Source: Gallionella sp.
GTDB taxonomy: Bacteria; Pseudomonadota; Gammaproteobacteria; Burkholderiales; Gallionellaceae
Assembly: GCA_025350405.1 (NCBI GenBank)
Contig: JANXXX010000021.1
Location: 49,958-113,957, forward strand
DNA: 64,000 nucleotides
Reading direction: 5' to 3'
The notes beneath the pieces were generated by a model. That model searched no databases, was not told where the DNA came from, and was given only the letters and a program-made list of their open reading frames with translations. Position 1 is the stretch's first letter. Every line of letters begins with the position of its first letter. Positions 43,370 through 52,927 of the stretch are shown in pieces. The translations under genes and the position numbers were made by a program.

Positions 43370-45034
43370 TTAGTGGAACAATACCGCTGCTTTGGTGATC
43401 GTGATCCACAGCCCGATCGCAAGTGGAATGCCCACAGCGGTCCACGCTAGCGCCGACGCCGCATTAAGCCCGCCATGACCGATGCCGAATGAACCGGTCA
43501 CGAGCTTTTCGCCGGCGGCCTTTTCATGCTGCGCCTCGATGATGGCCTGCATCTCCTGTTCGGAAATGTGCCATTTCTTGTCCACCGGTTTGATGAACCA
43601 GTTGGCGACAAAACCCAGCGCCAGGAAACCCGCCAGAATGTACAAGGTGAAGTCGTACACCATTTGACGCGGCACCCCTGCGGCGATCTGCGCCTCGCGG
43701 ATGTAGTTCACCACGACCGGTCCGATGATCCCGGCGGTCGCCCACGCAGTCAGCAAGCGTCCATGGATCGCGCCGACGAACTGGGTGCCGAACATGTCCG
43801 CAAGATATGCCGGAACCGTAGCGAAACCGCCGCCATACATCGACAGGATGACGCAGACGAAGGCGACGAACAACGCCTGGTTGCCGGAATGTGCTGCCCA
43901 GGGCGAGAGTCCATACATCGCGATGCCGAGCGCGAAGAACACGAAGTAGGTGTTCTTGCGCCCGAGCTTGTCCGAAAGCGACGCCCAGAAGAACCGTCCC
44001 GCGATATTGAACAGCGAGAGCAATCCGGCAAAGCCTGCGCCCAATGCTGCGATGGCTTTTTTCTGCTCTTCATTCAAATCGGTAAATCCGATCTCGGGAT
44101 GCCCGATCAAATTGCCGCCGAAGATCTCCTGCAGCATCGGCGAAGCCATGCCGATCACGCCGATACCGGCGCTCACGTTCAGGCACAGCACCGCCCAGAT
44201 CAGCCAGAACTGCGGAGTCTTGTGGGCGTTCTTCAGATGCACGTTGTAATCGGAGATCAACGCATGTCTCTTTTCCGGCAGCGTCCAGCCTTCCAGCTTC
44301 CAGCCGGCCGGTGGAATGCGATAACCGAACGCGCCGCAAGTCATCGCGATGAAATAAACCACGCCCATCACGGCGAAGGTCTGCCACACACCCACACTGG
44401 TCGCAGTATGGAAATATTCCATCAGCGAATTCGCCAGCGGCGAACCTATCATCGCGCCGCCGCCGAAACCCATGATGGCCATGCCGGTCGCCATGCCGCG
44501 CCGATCCGGGAACCATTTGATCAGCGTGGACACCGGCGAGATATAGCCCAGACCGAGACCGATACCGCCGATGAAGCCGGAGCCCAGCCACATCAGCCAC
44601 AGTTGATGCGTGTACACGCCGAAGGCAGAGATCAGCAAGCCGCCACCCCAGCACATCGCCGCAGTAAAGCCCGCCTTGCGCGGACCGACGCGCTCCAGCC
44701 AGCCGCCCCAGATCGCGGCAGACGATCCCAGCAACAGGAAGAACAAGGTGTACATCCAGCCCAGCTCGCTGATCTTCCAGTCGCAAGCGGAGGTGAACAG
44801 GGCATCAAGCAGCCCAGCGTCTGCCGGACAGGCAACCGCTTTCGTAATGCCGATCGCCTTGGACAACGGCAACCAGAACACCGAGAAGCCATACGCCATG
44901 CCGATGCACAAATGGATCGCCAATGCGGCGGGCGGCACCAGCCAGCGATTAAAACCCGCTTTGGCGATGGTGCGCTCTTTTGCGAGCAAGCCATACGAGT
45001 TTGTTGCGGCTTTGGAACTATTACTACCGGACAT
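43370..45034 (-). CDS. OFA-family MFS transporter (formate/oxalate type)
   Basis: 554 residues from ATG 45034. Twelve or so membrane helices with MFS motifs (GWLERVGPRKAG, WFPDRRGMATGMAIMGFGGG, SDKLGRKNTYFVFFALG). The region is most like the oxalate:formate antiporter (OFA) family, though many of its members carry other monocarboxylates. Between helices 1 and 2 there is an insertion with two Cys (KAVACPADAGLL, TSACDWKISELG). It follows fdsD by about 100 bases, so formate or a related acid is a sensible substrate (inference). Confidence 0.88.
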   Translation of the reverse strand: MSGSNSSKAATNSYGLLAKERTIAKAGFNRWLVPPAALAIHLCIGMAYGFSVFWLPLSKAIGITKAVACPADAGLLDALFTSACDWKISELGWMYTLFFLLLGSSAAIWGGWLERVGPRKAGFTAAMCWGGGLLISAFGVYTHQLWLMWLGSGFIGGIGLGLGYISPVSTLIKWFPDRRGMATGMAIMGFGGGAMIGSPLANSLMEYFHTATSVGVWQTFAVMGVVYFIAMTCGAFGYRIPPAGWKLEGWTLPEKRHALISDYNVHLKNAHKTPQFWLIWAVLCLNVSAGIGVIGMASPMLQEIFGGNLIGHPEIGFTDLNEEQKKAIAALGAGFAGLLSLFNIAGRFFWASLSDKLGRKNTYFVFFALGIAMYGLSPWAAHSGNQALFVAFVCVILSMYGGGFATVPAYLADMFGTQFVGAIHGRLLTAWATAGIIGPVVVNYIREAQIAAGVPRQMVYDFTLYILAGFLALGFVANWFIKPVDKKWHISEQEMQAIIEAQHEKAAGEKLVTGSFGIGHGGLNAASALAWTAVGIPLAIGLWITITKAAVLFH

Positions 45035-45135
45035 AAACAGTCTCCTCAAATTTTAAGGTCGATGGGATTATTAAAGTGGATCTACTCGAAATCAATCAGG
45101 CTCATTCTTGTGGCGTGTACCTTAAACGAAAACGC

Positions 45136-45369
45136 TCAGTGCTGCGACACTAATTTGCTGCGGTAGGTGCGAATCGCGGTGACCACGATCGGCTTCAGGT
45201 CCTTGCCGTTTTCGGCATCCACATAGTCCAGCAACTGGCTGCGCATGCGCGGTTCCCAGAAATTATGCAGGTGACCGGCAATACCCAACAACGCCTCCTC
45301 GCGATCCGGCATCGCCTCGAAAAAATCGCCAATCTTATTTGCCATGTGTACCAAGTTCTGCATATCCAT
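45136..45369 (-). CDS. fdsD: NAD-dependent formate dehydrogenase delta subunit
   Basis: A 77-residue FdsD: MDMQNLVHMANKIGDFFEAM then EEALLGIAGHLHNFWEPRMR. This small protein is needed for activity of the soluble Mo-containing FdsABG enzymes. It follows fdhD closely. Confidence 0.93.
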   Translation of the reverse strand: MDMQNLVHMANKIGDFFEAMPDREEALLGIAGHLHNFWEPRMRSQLLDYVDAENGKDLKPIVVTAIRTYRSKLVSQH

Positions 45370-45383
45370 ATTTAGTGCACCCT

Positions 45384-46220
45384 TTAATCCGTTCCTTCGA
45401 TTCGATCGCCATGCGCATAAGCGACGAATTCATCGCCGCGCGCAAACGCGACCAGCGTCATGCCTGTTTCTTGCGCGGTCTTGACCGCCAAGGCCGTCGG
45501 TGCAGAAATCGCGATCAGGCTGGCAATTCCGACCGTCGCGGCCTTTTGCACCATCTCGACACTGGCACGGCTGGTGATCAGCAAGAAGCCCTGCTGAAAA
45601 CTCATTCCCCGCCCGGCCATCGTGCCGATCAATTTATCCAGCGCATTGTGTCGGCCGACATCCTCGCACACCTGCTGCAACTTTCCGTCTGGCGCGCTCC
45701 ATGCCGCCGCATGCATCGCGCCGGTCAGACGATTGAGCGGCTGCAACGTTGCCAATTCCTTGAGCGCGCCGCGCAGCGCTGACACCGAGACGGGCGCGCA
45801 GCCTGGCATAGCAGGGAACTCTCTAAACACCTGCTCCAAACTCTCCACGCCGCACAATCCGCAGCCGGTGCGTCCGGTCATGTTGCGCCTGCGCTGCTTG
45901 AGTTTCAAAAAGGCATGGCCGGATATTTCGCAATGTACGATGACACCCAGCGGATTCTGCTCCACTTCCGCATGGTGAAACTCGGCACGGCTGTCCACGA
46001 TGCCTTCGCTGAGCGCAAAGCCCAGCGCAAAACTTTCCAGATCACACGGCGTCGCCAACATCACGGCATGCGAGACCGCATTGAATTCCAGCGCGACCGG
46101 CAACTCCACTGCCAGTTGGTCCTGCTCCTGGCTCCAGTGTTGATCGCGCCAGCGTGATATCGCTTGACGGCTGACGCATTCGATTTCCGGCGCGGCCAAT
46201 TTTATGGCGTCAGGCTTCAT
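45384..46220 (-). CDS. fdhD: Formate dehydrogenase accessory sulfurtransferase FdhD
   Basis: 278 residues from ATG 46220 (MKPDAIKLAAPEIE), 4 bases after fdsA. CDLESFALGFALSEGI is a family motif, CGLCGVESLEQ contains the paired Cys that carry sulfur to the cofactor, and VCEDVGRHNALDKLIG and LLITSRASVEMV follow. It sulfurates the bis-MGD cofactor of FdsA. Confidence 0.95.
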   Translation of the reverse strand: MKPDAIKLAAPEIECVSRQAISRWRDQHWSQEQDQLAVELPVALEFNAVSHAVMLATPCDLESFALGFALSEGIVDSRAEFHHAEVEQNPLGVIVHCEISGHAFLKLKQRRRNMTGRTGCGLCGVESLEQVFREFPAMPGCAPVSVSALRGALKELATLQPLNRLTGAMHAAAWSAPDGKLQQVCEDVGRHNALDKLIGTMAGRGMSFQQGFLLITSRASVEMVQKAATVGIASLIAISAPTALAVKTAQETGMTLVAFARGDEFVAYAHGDRIEGTD

Positions 46221-46224
46221 GGTG

Positions 46225-49113
46225 TTAGGCAATAGACTTGCTCTGCCTGGCCTTGCCCAGCAACTCATGCTGCACTTTGCTGAAGCGGGTGTATTTCTTC
46301 TGCCATTCTGAAGGCTCCGATACCGGCTTCACCTGCACCGCGGTCACTTTGTATTCAGGACAATTAGTCGCCCAGTCTGAATTCTCCGTGGTGATGACGT
46401 TCGCGCCCGATTCGGGAAAGTGAAAAGTGGTATACACCACCCCCGGTTGCATGCGCTCCGACACCTTGGCGCGTAACACCGTCTCGCCCGCGCGGCTGTG
46501 GATGCTGACCCAGCCGCCGTCCACAACGCCGCGTTCTTCGGCATCATGCGGATGGATCTCCAGCAGATCCTGTTCATGCCACTGCACGTTCGAGGTGCGC
46601 CGCGTCTGTGCGCCGACGTTGTATTGCGACAATATCCGGCCGGTGGTGAGTATCAACGGAAATTTGCGCGTGACTTTTTCGTCGGTCGCCACATACTTGG
46701 TGATGATGAAATGACCCTTGCCGCGCACGAAATGATCGACATGCATGATGGGCGTGCCCAGCGGCGCGGCCTCGTTGCACGGCCATTGTATGCTGCCGAG
46801 CCGATCTAGTTTTTCGTAGCTCACGCCGTGGAATGTCGGCGTTAAGCGCGCTATCTCGTCCAAGATCTCGGAAGGATGCGCGTAGTGCATCTCATAACCC
46901 AGACGCTGCGCCAACTCTATCGTCACTTCCCAGTCCGCATAGCCCGCCTTGGGCGGCATCACTTTGCGCACGCGTGAAATGCGCCGCTCGGCGTTGGTGA
47001 AAGTGCCATCCTTTTCCAGGAAAGACGAACCCGGCAAAAACACGTGCGCATACATCGCGGTCTCGTTCATAAAAATATCCTGCACCACGATGCACTCCAT
47101 CGCCGCAAGCGCGGCGGCGACGTGCTGGATGTTCGGGTCGGATTGCACGATATCTTCGCCCTGGCAATACAGCCCCATGAAACTGCCATCCAGCGCGGCA
47201 TCGAACATGTTCGGGATGCGCAATCCGGGCTCGGGCTGGATCTCGACTCCCCACGCCTGTTCGAACAAATGGCGGGTGGTCGAATCGGACACATGGCGAT
47301 AACCCGGCAACTCGTGCGGGAAGGAACCCATGTCGCAGGAACCCTGCACATTGTTTTGTCCGCGCAACGGATTCACGCCCACGCCTTCGCGGCCGATGTT
47401 GCCGGTGGCCATCGCCAGGTTTGCGATGCCCATCACCGCGGTCGATCCCTGCGCATGTTCGGTGACACCCAGGCCGTAATAGATTGCGGCATTGCCGCCG
47501 GTCGCATACAGGCGCGCCGCACCGCGCACCAGTTCTGCCGACACTCCGGTGATTTCCTGCATCGCCTCGGGGGAATTTTCCGGCAGCGCGACAAAATCTT
47601 TCCACTGCTGAAAGGCCTTGTCCTCGCAGCGTTGTGCGATGAATTCTGTCGCCAGCAAACCTTCGCTGACGATCACATGCGCCAGCGCCGAGAGTATGGC
47701 CACATTGGTGCCTGGTTTGAGCTGCAAATGAAAATCCGCTGCTACATGCGGCGAGCGCACCAGGTCGATATGGCGCGGGTCGATCACGATCAGTTTGGCG
47801 CCTTCGCTCAGGCGCTTTTTCATCCGCGATGCGAATACCGGATGGGCATCGGTCGGGTTGGCGCCCATCACCATGATCACGTCGCTATGCTCGACCGATT
47901 TGAACGTCTGCGTCCCGGCGGATTCGCCCAGCGTTTGTTTCAAGCCATAGCCGGTGGGCGAATGGCACACGCGCGCGCAGGTGTCGACGTTGTTGTTGCC
48001 GAATACGGTGCGCACCAGCTTCTGCACCAGATAGGCTTCCTCGTTGGTACAGCGCGAAGAGACGATGCCACCGATCGAGTCGCGTCCATATTTTTTCTGG
48101 ATGCGCTTGAATTCCGCGGCGGCGTAATTGAGCGCCTCGTCCCAGCTCACTTCGCGCCAGGGGTCGGTGATCTTGCTGCGTATCATCGGCTTGAGGATGC
48201 GATCCTGGTGCGTCGCATAGCCCCACGCGAAACGGCCTTTCACGCAAGAGTGTCCTTCATTGGCATGGCCGTCCTTGTTCGGAACCATGCGCACCACTTC
48301 GTTGCCCTTCATCTCCGCCTTGAAGGAACAGCCCACGCCGCAATAGGCGCAGGTCGTCACCACACTGTGCTCGGCCTGTCCTTTTTCAATCACGGTTTTT
48401 TCCTGCAAGGTCGCGGTCGGGCAGACCTGCACGCACGCGCCGCACGACACGCATTCCGAGTCCATGAACGGCTGGTCCTGTCCCGGCGAGACACGCGACT
48501 CGAAGCCGCGCCCGGAAATCGTCAGCGCATAAGTGCCCTGCGTTTCCTCGCAGGCGCGCACGCAGCGGTTGCACACGATGCACTTGGCAGGGTCGTAAGT
48601 GAAATAGGGATTCGATTCGTCCTTGTTGCTGACCAGATGGTTCTCGCCGTCGTAACCGTAGCGCACTTCGCGCAGCCCGGTGACTCCGGCCATGTCCTGC
48701 AATTCGCAATTGCCATTGGCCGCACAGGTCAGGCAGTCCAGCGGGTGGTCGGAAATGTACAGTTCCATTACGCCCTTGCGCAGCGTCTGCAACTTGGGCG
48801 ATTGGGTACGCACCTTCATGCCCGCTTCCACGGGCGTGGTGCATGACGCGGGATAACCCTTGCGCCCCTCTATTTCCACCAGACACAGCCTGCATGAGCC
48901 GAACGGCTCCAGGCTGTCGGTCGCGCACAGTTTGGGCACGTTCACACCGCCCTCGGCAGCCGCGCGCATGATCGAAGTCCCCGCCGCAACGGTCACCTGC
49001 ATGCCGTCTATCTCCAGCGTGACTTCCTGCCCGGAGGTGCGTCTGGGTGTGCCAAAATCTTTTTCGCCGGAATTTGTTTTCCCTGAATTGATATTACGGG
49101 GTGACTCAAGCAT
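46225..49113 (-). CDS. fdsA: NAD-dependent formate dehydrogenase alpha subunit
   Basis: 962 residues; the catalytic subunit. The N-terminal [2Fe-2S] ferredoxin domain (about 30-105) has CATDSLEPFGSCRLC; then a His/Cys3 cluster HPLDCLTCAANGNC, two [4Fe-4S] motifs (CIVCNRCVRAC and CVSCGACVQVC), and the molybdopterin domain with CAYCGVGCSF. The Mo ligand is a Cys (VDTCARVCHSPT), not selenocysteine. The C-terminal part binds MGD. GGAGGT precedes the ATG. It oxidises formate to CO2 with electrons passing to FdsB/NAD. Confidence 0.97.
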   Translation of the reverse strand: MLESPRNINSGKTNSGEKDFGTPRRTSGQEVTLEIDGMQVTVAAGTSIMRAAAEGGVNVPKLCATDSLEPFGSCRLCLVEIEGRKGYPASCTTPVEAGMKVRTQSPKLQTLRKGVMELYISDHPLDCLTCAANGNCELQDMAGVTGLREVRYGYDGENHLVSNKDESNPYFTYDPAKCIVCNRCVRACEETQGTYALTISGRGFESRVSPGQDQPFMDSECVSCGACVQVCPTATLQEKTVIEKGQAEHSVVTTCAYCGVGCSFKAEMKGNEVVRMVPNKDGHANEGHSCVKGRFAWGYATHQDRILKPMIRSKITDPWREVSWDEALNYAAAEFKRIQKKYGRDSIGGIVSSRCTNEEAYLVQKLVRTVFGNNNVDTCARVCHSPTGYGLKQTLGESAGTQTFKSVEHSDVIMVMGANPTDAHPVFASRMKKRLSEGAKLIVIDPRHIDLVRSPHVAADFHLQLKPGTNVAILSALAHVIVSEGLLATEFIAQRCEDKAFQQWKDFVALPENSPEAMQEITGVSAELVRGAARLYATGGNAAIYYGLGVTEHAQGSTAVMGIANLAMATGNIGREGVGVNPLRGQNNVQGSCDMGSFPHELPGYRHVSDSTTRHLFEQAWGVEIQPEPGLRIPNMFDAALDGSFMGLYCQGEDIVQSDPNIQHVAAALAAMECIVVQDIFMNETAMYAHVFLPGSSFLEKDGTFTNAERRISRVRKVMPPKAGYADWEVTIELAQRLGYEMHYAHPSEILDEIARLTPTFHGVSYEKLDRLGSIQWPCNEAAPLGTPIMHVDHFVRGKGHFIITKYVATDEKVTRKFPLILTTGRILSQYNVGAQTRRTSNVQWHEQDLLEIHPHDAEERGVVDGGWVSIHSRAGETVLRAKVSERMQPGVVYTTFHFPESGANVITTENSDWATNCPEYKVTAVQVKPVSEPSEWQKKYTRFSKVQHELLGKARQSKSIA

Positions 49114-49136
49114 GATGACCTCCTGTGGCCGCGTAT

Positions 49137-50675
49137 TTATTTAACGACACCAAAATCTTTAGCAAAATGATTCAGCGCGGACAGCACCGGATAAGGTGTC
49201 ATTCCACCCATCGCGCACATCGAGCCGTTCAGCATCGTGTCGCACAAGTCACGCAATAATTCGACCTGAGCAGGCCGGTCCTGATTGGCGATGATCTTGT
49301 CCATCACCTCGACGCCGCGCGTCGCACCTATCCGGCACGGCGTGCATTTGCCGCAAGATTCGATCGCGCAGAACTTCATCGCGTAGCGCGCCAGCTTGGC
49401 CAGATCGGCGCGATCGTCATGCACCACGATGCCGCCGTGGCCGAGCACCGCCCATAAATTTGTATACGCCTCGTAATCCAGTGGTGTGTCCCATTGCGAT
49501 TCGGGCAAATACGATCCGAGCGGCCCGCCCACCTGCACAGCCTTGATAGGCCGGCCCGATGCCGAGCCGCCGCCGAACTCATACAGCAGCTCGCGCAACG
49601 TGACACCGAAGGCTTTCTCGATCAGGCCGCCGTGCCTGATATTGCCCGCCAGCTGGAACGGCAAGGTGCCACGCGAACACCCCATGCCATAGTCCTTGTA
49701 GAAGGCCGCACCCTTGTCCAGGATGATAGGCATGCTGGCCAGCGAGATGACGTTGTTGATCACGGTAGGCTTGCCGAACAGCCCGCTGATTGCGGGCAGC
49801 GGCGGTTTGGCGCGCACGATGCCGCGCTTGCCTTCCAGGCTTTCCAGCAGCGCAGTCTCCTCGCCGCACACATAAGAGCCGGCGCCTTTGCGCACTTCCA
49901 GCTGAAAACCTTTTCCCGACTGCAATATATTCGCACCGAGGTAGCCAGCTTTGCGCGCAATTTCTATCGCCTCATTCAACACCGTGATCGCATACGGATA
50001 TTCAGAGCGCACATAGATATAGCCTTGCGTCGCACCCACCGCCAGCGCGGCGATGGTCATGCCCTCGATCAGCACAAAGGGGTCGCCCTCCATCAGCATA
50101 CGGTCGGCGAACGTGCCGGAGTCGCCCTCATCGGCATTGCACACGATATATTTTTGCGCCGCCGCTGTGTTCAGCACCGTCTGCCATTTGATGCCGGTCG
50201 GGAAAGCCGCGCCGCCGCGTCCGCGCAAACCAGACTCGGTCACCTGCTGCACAATGGCCGCAGCTGGCATGGTCAGCGCCTTGTGCAAACCCTGGTAACC
50301 GTCGTGCGCAAGGTAGTCCTCCAAAGAGACAGGATCGGTGATGCCGACGCGCGCAAAAGTCAGCCGCTCCTGGCGCTTCAAATATGGAATCTCTTCGGTC
50401 AGCCCCAAGCCCAGCGCATGCTTGTCACCCTGATCGAATTTTGCGTCGAACAAACCAGCCACATCATCTGCGCTCACTGGGCCATAAGCCACGCGCCCTT
50501 TGGCGGTCTGCACTTCGACCAGCGGCTCCAGCCACAACATGCCGCGCGAACCGTTGCGCACCAGGTTCACGGCTATGTTGCGCCGCGCGGCTTCAGCCAA
50601 TATGGCGCGCGTAACGGCATCGGCGCCGAGCGCCAGTGCTGCGGAATCTCCGGGCACGAAAATCTTTATGCTCAT
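49137..50675 (-). CDS. fdsB: NAD-dependent formate dehydrogenase beta subunit
   Basis: 512 residues from ATG 50675 (MSIKIFVPGDSAAL); the track's 73 extra residues overlap fdsG. The FMN/NADH site is shown by GLRGRGGAAFPTGIKW and YVCGEETALLESLEGKRG, and a [4Fe-4S] motif by ESCGKCTPCRIG near residue 440. It passes formate electrons to NAD+, like NuoF. Confidence 0.96.
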   Translation of the reverse strand: MSIKIFVPGDSAALALGADAVTRAILAEAARRNIAVNLVRNGSRGMLWLEPLVEVQTAKGRVAYGPVSADDVAGLFDAKFDQGDKHALGLGLTEEIPYLKRQERLTFARVGITDPVSLEDYLAHDGYQGLHKALTMPAAAIVQQVTESGLRGRGGAAFPTGIKWQTVLNTAAAQKYIVCNADEGDSGTFADRMLMEGDPFVLIEGMTIAALAVGATQGYIYVRSEYPYAITVLNEAIEIARKAGYLGANILQSGKGFQLEVRKGAGSYVCGEETALLESLEGKRGIVRAKPPLPAISGLFGKPTVINNVISLASMPIILDKGAAFYKDYGMGCSRGTLPFQLAGNIRHGGLIEKAFGVTLRELLYEFGGGSASGRPIKAVQVGGPLGSYLPESQWDTPLDYEAYTNLWAVLGHGGIVVHDDRADLAKLARYAMKFCAIESCGKCTPCRIGATRGVEVMDKIIANQDRPAQVELLRDLCDTMLNGSMCAMGGMTPYPVLSALNHFAKDFGVVK

Positions 50676-51130
50676 GACCCGCCTCCAATCTTCTTGATCA
50701 GACGATCGAATTTTTCCGTCGTGACGCGCGCGTGCAACTGGTCGTCTACCATCATCGCCGGCGAGGTCGCGCACAGCCCTAAGCAATACACCGGCTGCAC
50801 TGTGCAGTCTCCCTGCTTGCGGACCGCTATTTTTTGCTCGGCATGCGCAACCAGATGCTCCGCCCCCATGCTCTGGCACGCCTCGGCGCAACATATCTGT
50901 ATCGTATGTTTTGCAGGTGGAGTGGTGCGGAAATGGTGATAGAAAGTGATCACGCCATGCACTTCTGCGCGGGACAAATTTAACGCGGATGCGATCTGTG
51001 CGACCGAATCGGGCGGAATGTATCCAAGCGCATCCTGGATATCATGCAATATCGGCAGCAACGCGCCGGGGCGGTCTTGCTGTGTCGCGATGATCGCGGC
51101 GATCTGTTCATGGTTGTAGGCCTGACTCAT
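50672..51130 (-). CDS. fdsG: NAD-dependent formate dehydrogenase gamma subunit
   Basis: A 152-residue NuoE-like thioredoxin-fold protein with the four [2Fe-2S] Cys: CCAEACQSMGAEHL and CLGLCATSPAMM. The N-terminus has LPILHDIQDALGYIPPDSV, typical of the family. First gene of the fds run; its stop overlaps the fdsB start. Confidence 0.95.
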   Translation of the reverse strand: MSQAYNHEQIAAIIATQQDRPGALLPILHDIQDALGYIPPDSVAQIASALNLSRAEVHGVITFYHHFRTTPPAKHTIQICCAEACQSMGAEHLVAHAEQKIAVRKQGDCTVQPVYCLGLCATSPAMMVDDQLHARVTTEKFDRLIKKIGGGS

Positions 51131-51290
51131 TCTGTTTTATCTCCTGCGCCCGAATCGTTTAGTTAAACAGGACCGGTGAACTGAATATGCAATCTTGAAC
51201 ATAAATGTACTTTATAATCTTGGACACCATTTCATTACCAGCAAGTTATCACAGCGGCCCCATGCCCTCAATAGGTTATATATTGCATAT
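51131..51290. promoter_or_regulatory. Divergent fdsG-regulator promoter region
   Basis: 160 bases, A/T-rich (TGTACTTTATAATCTTGG and TATATTGCATATATG), between the divergent fdsG and regulator genes. Promoters for both are expected here, likely with a binding site for the regulator. A TTGAAC...TATAAT-like pairing is possible, but I cannot assign it. Confidence 0.4.
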
Positions 51291-52340
51291 ATGAGTTTCG
51301 AAATTCATCCCGAATGGAGTTTGAAAAAACGCAAGGGAAGCGCGGTCTCCTTGCCGCTGTTGTTGCAACTGCTCACCGCGATACGCGACCAGGGCAGCAT
51401 CAGCAGTGCGGCAGCACAGGCCAACCTCTCCTATCGGCACGCGTGGGGGATGTTGCGCGCTTTCGAACTGGAGTTTTCCGCGCCGTTATTGCAGAAATCC
51501 AGAGGCAAAGGCACGTCGCTGACACCGCTGGCGGAAAAATTGATCTGGGCCGACAAGCGCATCAATGCCCGCCTGACGCCGATACTGGAAAGTTTCGCCT
51601 CCGAACTCGAGGCCATCCTGACCAGTGTATCGACCGCGTTGCGCATCACCGCCTCGCACGGCTTTGCCGTCGATGCGCTGATCAAGCAATTCAACGCGGA
51701 CAACATTCCCGTTGAGATCAATTACCGCAGCAGCCTCGAAGCCGTGGCGGCACTTTCCCGCAACGAATGCGACCTGGCCGGATTCCATGTGCCGGTCGGT
51801 GAGTTCAAGCATGCCGCCAAACCCTATCTGAAATGGCTGGATCCGCAACAACATGCACTGATCCATCTGGCGTATCGCAACCAGGGGCTGTTCATCGCCA
51901 AAGGCAACCCGAAGCACATACAGGGCCTGGCAGATTTGCAACGCAAAGATGTGCGCTTCGTTAACCGGCAAACCGGATCGGGCACCAAGATATTGCTCGA
52001 ACTGCTGCTCGCCAAAGAAAAGATCAACACCAAAAACATAGCCGACTATGGCAGCGCCGAATACACCCATTCAGCCGTGGCCGCTTACGTCGCCAGCAAT
52101 ATGGCTGACGTGGGCTTTGGCGTTGAAACCGCAGCCAGGCGATTTGACCTGGACTTCATTCCGATAGCGCGCGAAAATTATTTCTTCGCCTGCAAAGCCA
52201 GCGCTCTGGATCAGAGCCTGCTGAAATCAACGCGCGATATCATGCAGAGCGCAACATTCCGTAACACAGTTAACGCGCTGGCCGGGTACGATGGCACGCA
52301 ATCCGGTTCGATCGCCGCATTTGCAGAAACATTTTCCTGA
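51291..52340 (+). CDS. ModE/LysR-type HTH regulator with periplasmic-binding-like domain (FdsR-like)
   Basis: 349 residues from ATG 51291 (MSFEIHPEWSLKKRKG); the longer track start at 51195 has no support. Residues about 15-95 form a ModE/LysR-like winged helix (AIRDQGSISSAAAQANLSYR, HAWGMLRAFE, TPLAEKLIW). Residues about 120-330 look like a periplasmic-binding fold of the COG1910 kind (RITASHGFAVDALIKQF, DLAGFHVPVGEF, RFVNRQTGSGTKILLELLL). It is divergent from the fds operon and so its probable regulator; the ligand may be formate, molybdate or the cofactor. Confidence 0.8.
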   Translation: MSFEIHPEWSLKKRKGSAVSLPLLLQLLTAIRDQGSISSAAAQANLSYRHAWGMLRAFELEFSAPLLQKSRGKGTSLTPLAEKLIWADKRINARLTPILESFASELEAILTSVSTALRITASHGFAVDALIKQFNADNIPVEINYRSSLEAVAALSRNECDLAGFHVPVGEFKHAAKPYLKWLDPQQHALIHLAYRNQGLFIAKGNPKHIQGLADLQRKDVRFVNRQTGSGTKILLELLLAKEKINTKNIADYGSAEYTHSAVAAYVASNMADVGFGVETAARRFDLDFIPIARENYFFACKASALDQSLLKSTRDIMQSATFRNTVNALAGYDGTQSGSIAAFAETFS

Positions 52341-52476
52341 AGTAACATTTATAATTGCTTTTATGGTTCGACGCAGTGACGTGCCATTCTTATTCAAGAA
52401 GTTTGGCATCCCCCATGAGAATGACCCATGCGGCGACATCAATTTGTGTTGAACGAAACATCATAGAGAAATAAAG

Positions 52477-52884
52477 ATGAAAAAAAGAAGCCCGCTTCGC
52501 ATCCCCGTTACACAGGGCCTGAAAGACATCTATTCAATGGATATGCGTCTCGCATATCAGGCTGCCCGCGCCGGGCAATTCAGCGTTGTAGCGTTTGGCC
52601 GTTTAGCGGCGGCCATCTCGGTGGTCCGTTCCGCCCTCGAGCAAAACCAGACAAAACTTCCGCTCGCCATTGAAACACTGGATGCAACCATTGAGACCTT
52701 GCTCACCATACGAAAAAGGGGCGATGAAACCAACGTGTGGGAGATCACCGCGAACGAGCTTCCTTCTGTCCTGGACGGGATCGATATGACAGAACAGTGT
52801 ATCGGCACGCTGGATGTCGCACTGCTTGAACGAACTGCGACAGCATTGCTTAAGCATATGCACGGCGGACAGGACGGCAAGTAA
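52477..52884 (+). CDS. Hypothetical protein, family not recognised
   Basis: 135 residues, no signal peptide or membrane segment. Mostly helical by inspection: GLKDIYSMDMRLAYQAARAG, LPLAIETLDATIETLLTIRK, LERTATALLKHM. AGAAATAAAG lies upstream of the ATG. It may pair with the following outer-membrane gene 43 bases away, but nothing ties their functions together. Confidence 0.6.
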   Translation: MKKRSPLRIPVTQGLKDIYSMDMRLAYQAARAGQFSVVAFGRLAAAISVVRSALEQNQTKLPLAIETLDATIETLLTIRKRGDETNVWEITANELPSVLDGIDMTEQCIGTLDVALLERTATALLKHMHGGQDGK

Positions 52885-52927
52885 TCGGGTCCTGTCCCGG
52901 TGATGAAGTATTTGTAATTGGCTATAG

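Noticed and set aside
43526-45166. Plus-strand ORF of 546 residues opposite the OFA transporter
   Set aside because: Arg/His/Gln-rich with no motif; the opposite strand encodes a clear MFS protein.
47044-48846. Plus-strand ORF of 600 residues opposite fdsA
   Set aside because: Shadow of a GC-biased codon pattern; fdsA has all its cluster motifs on the minus strand.
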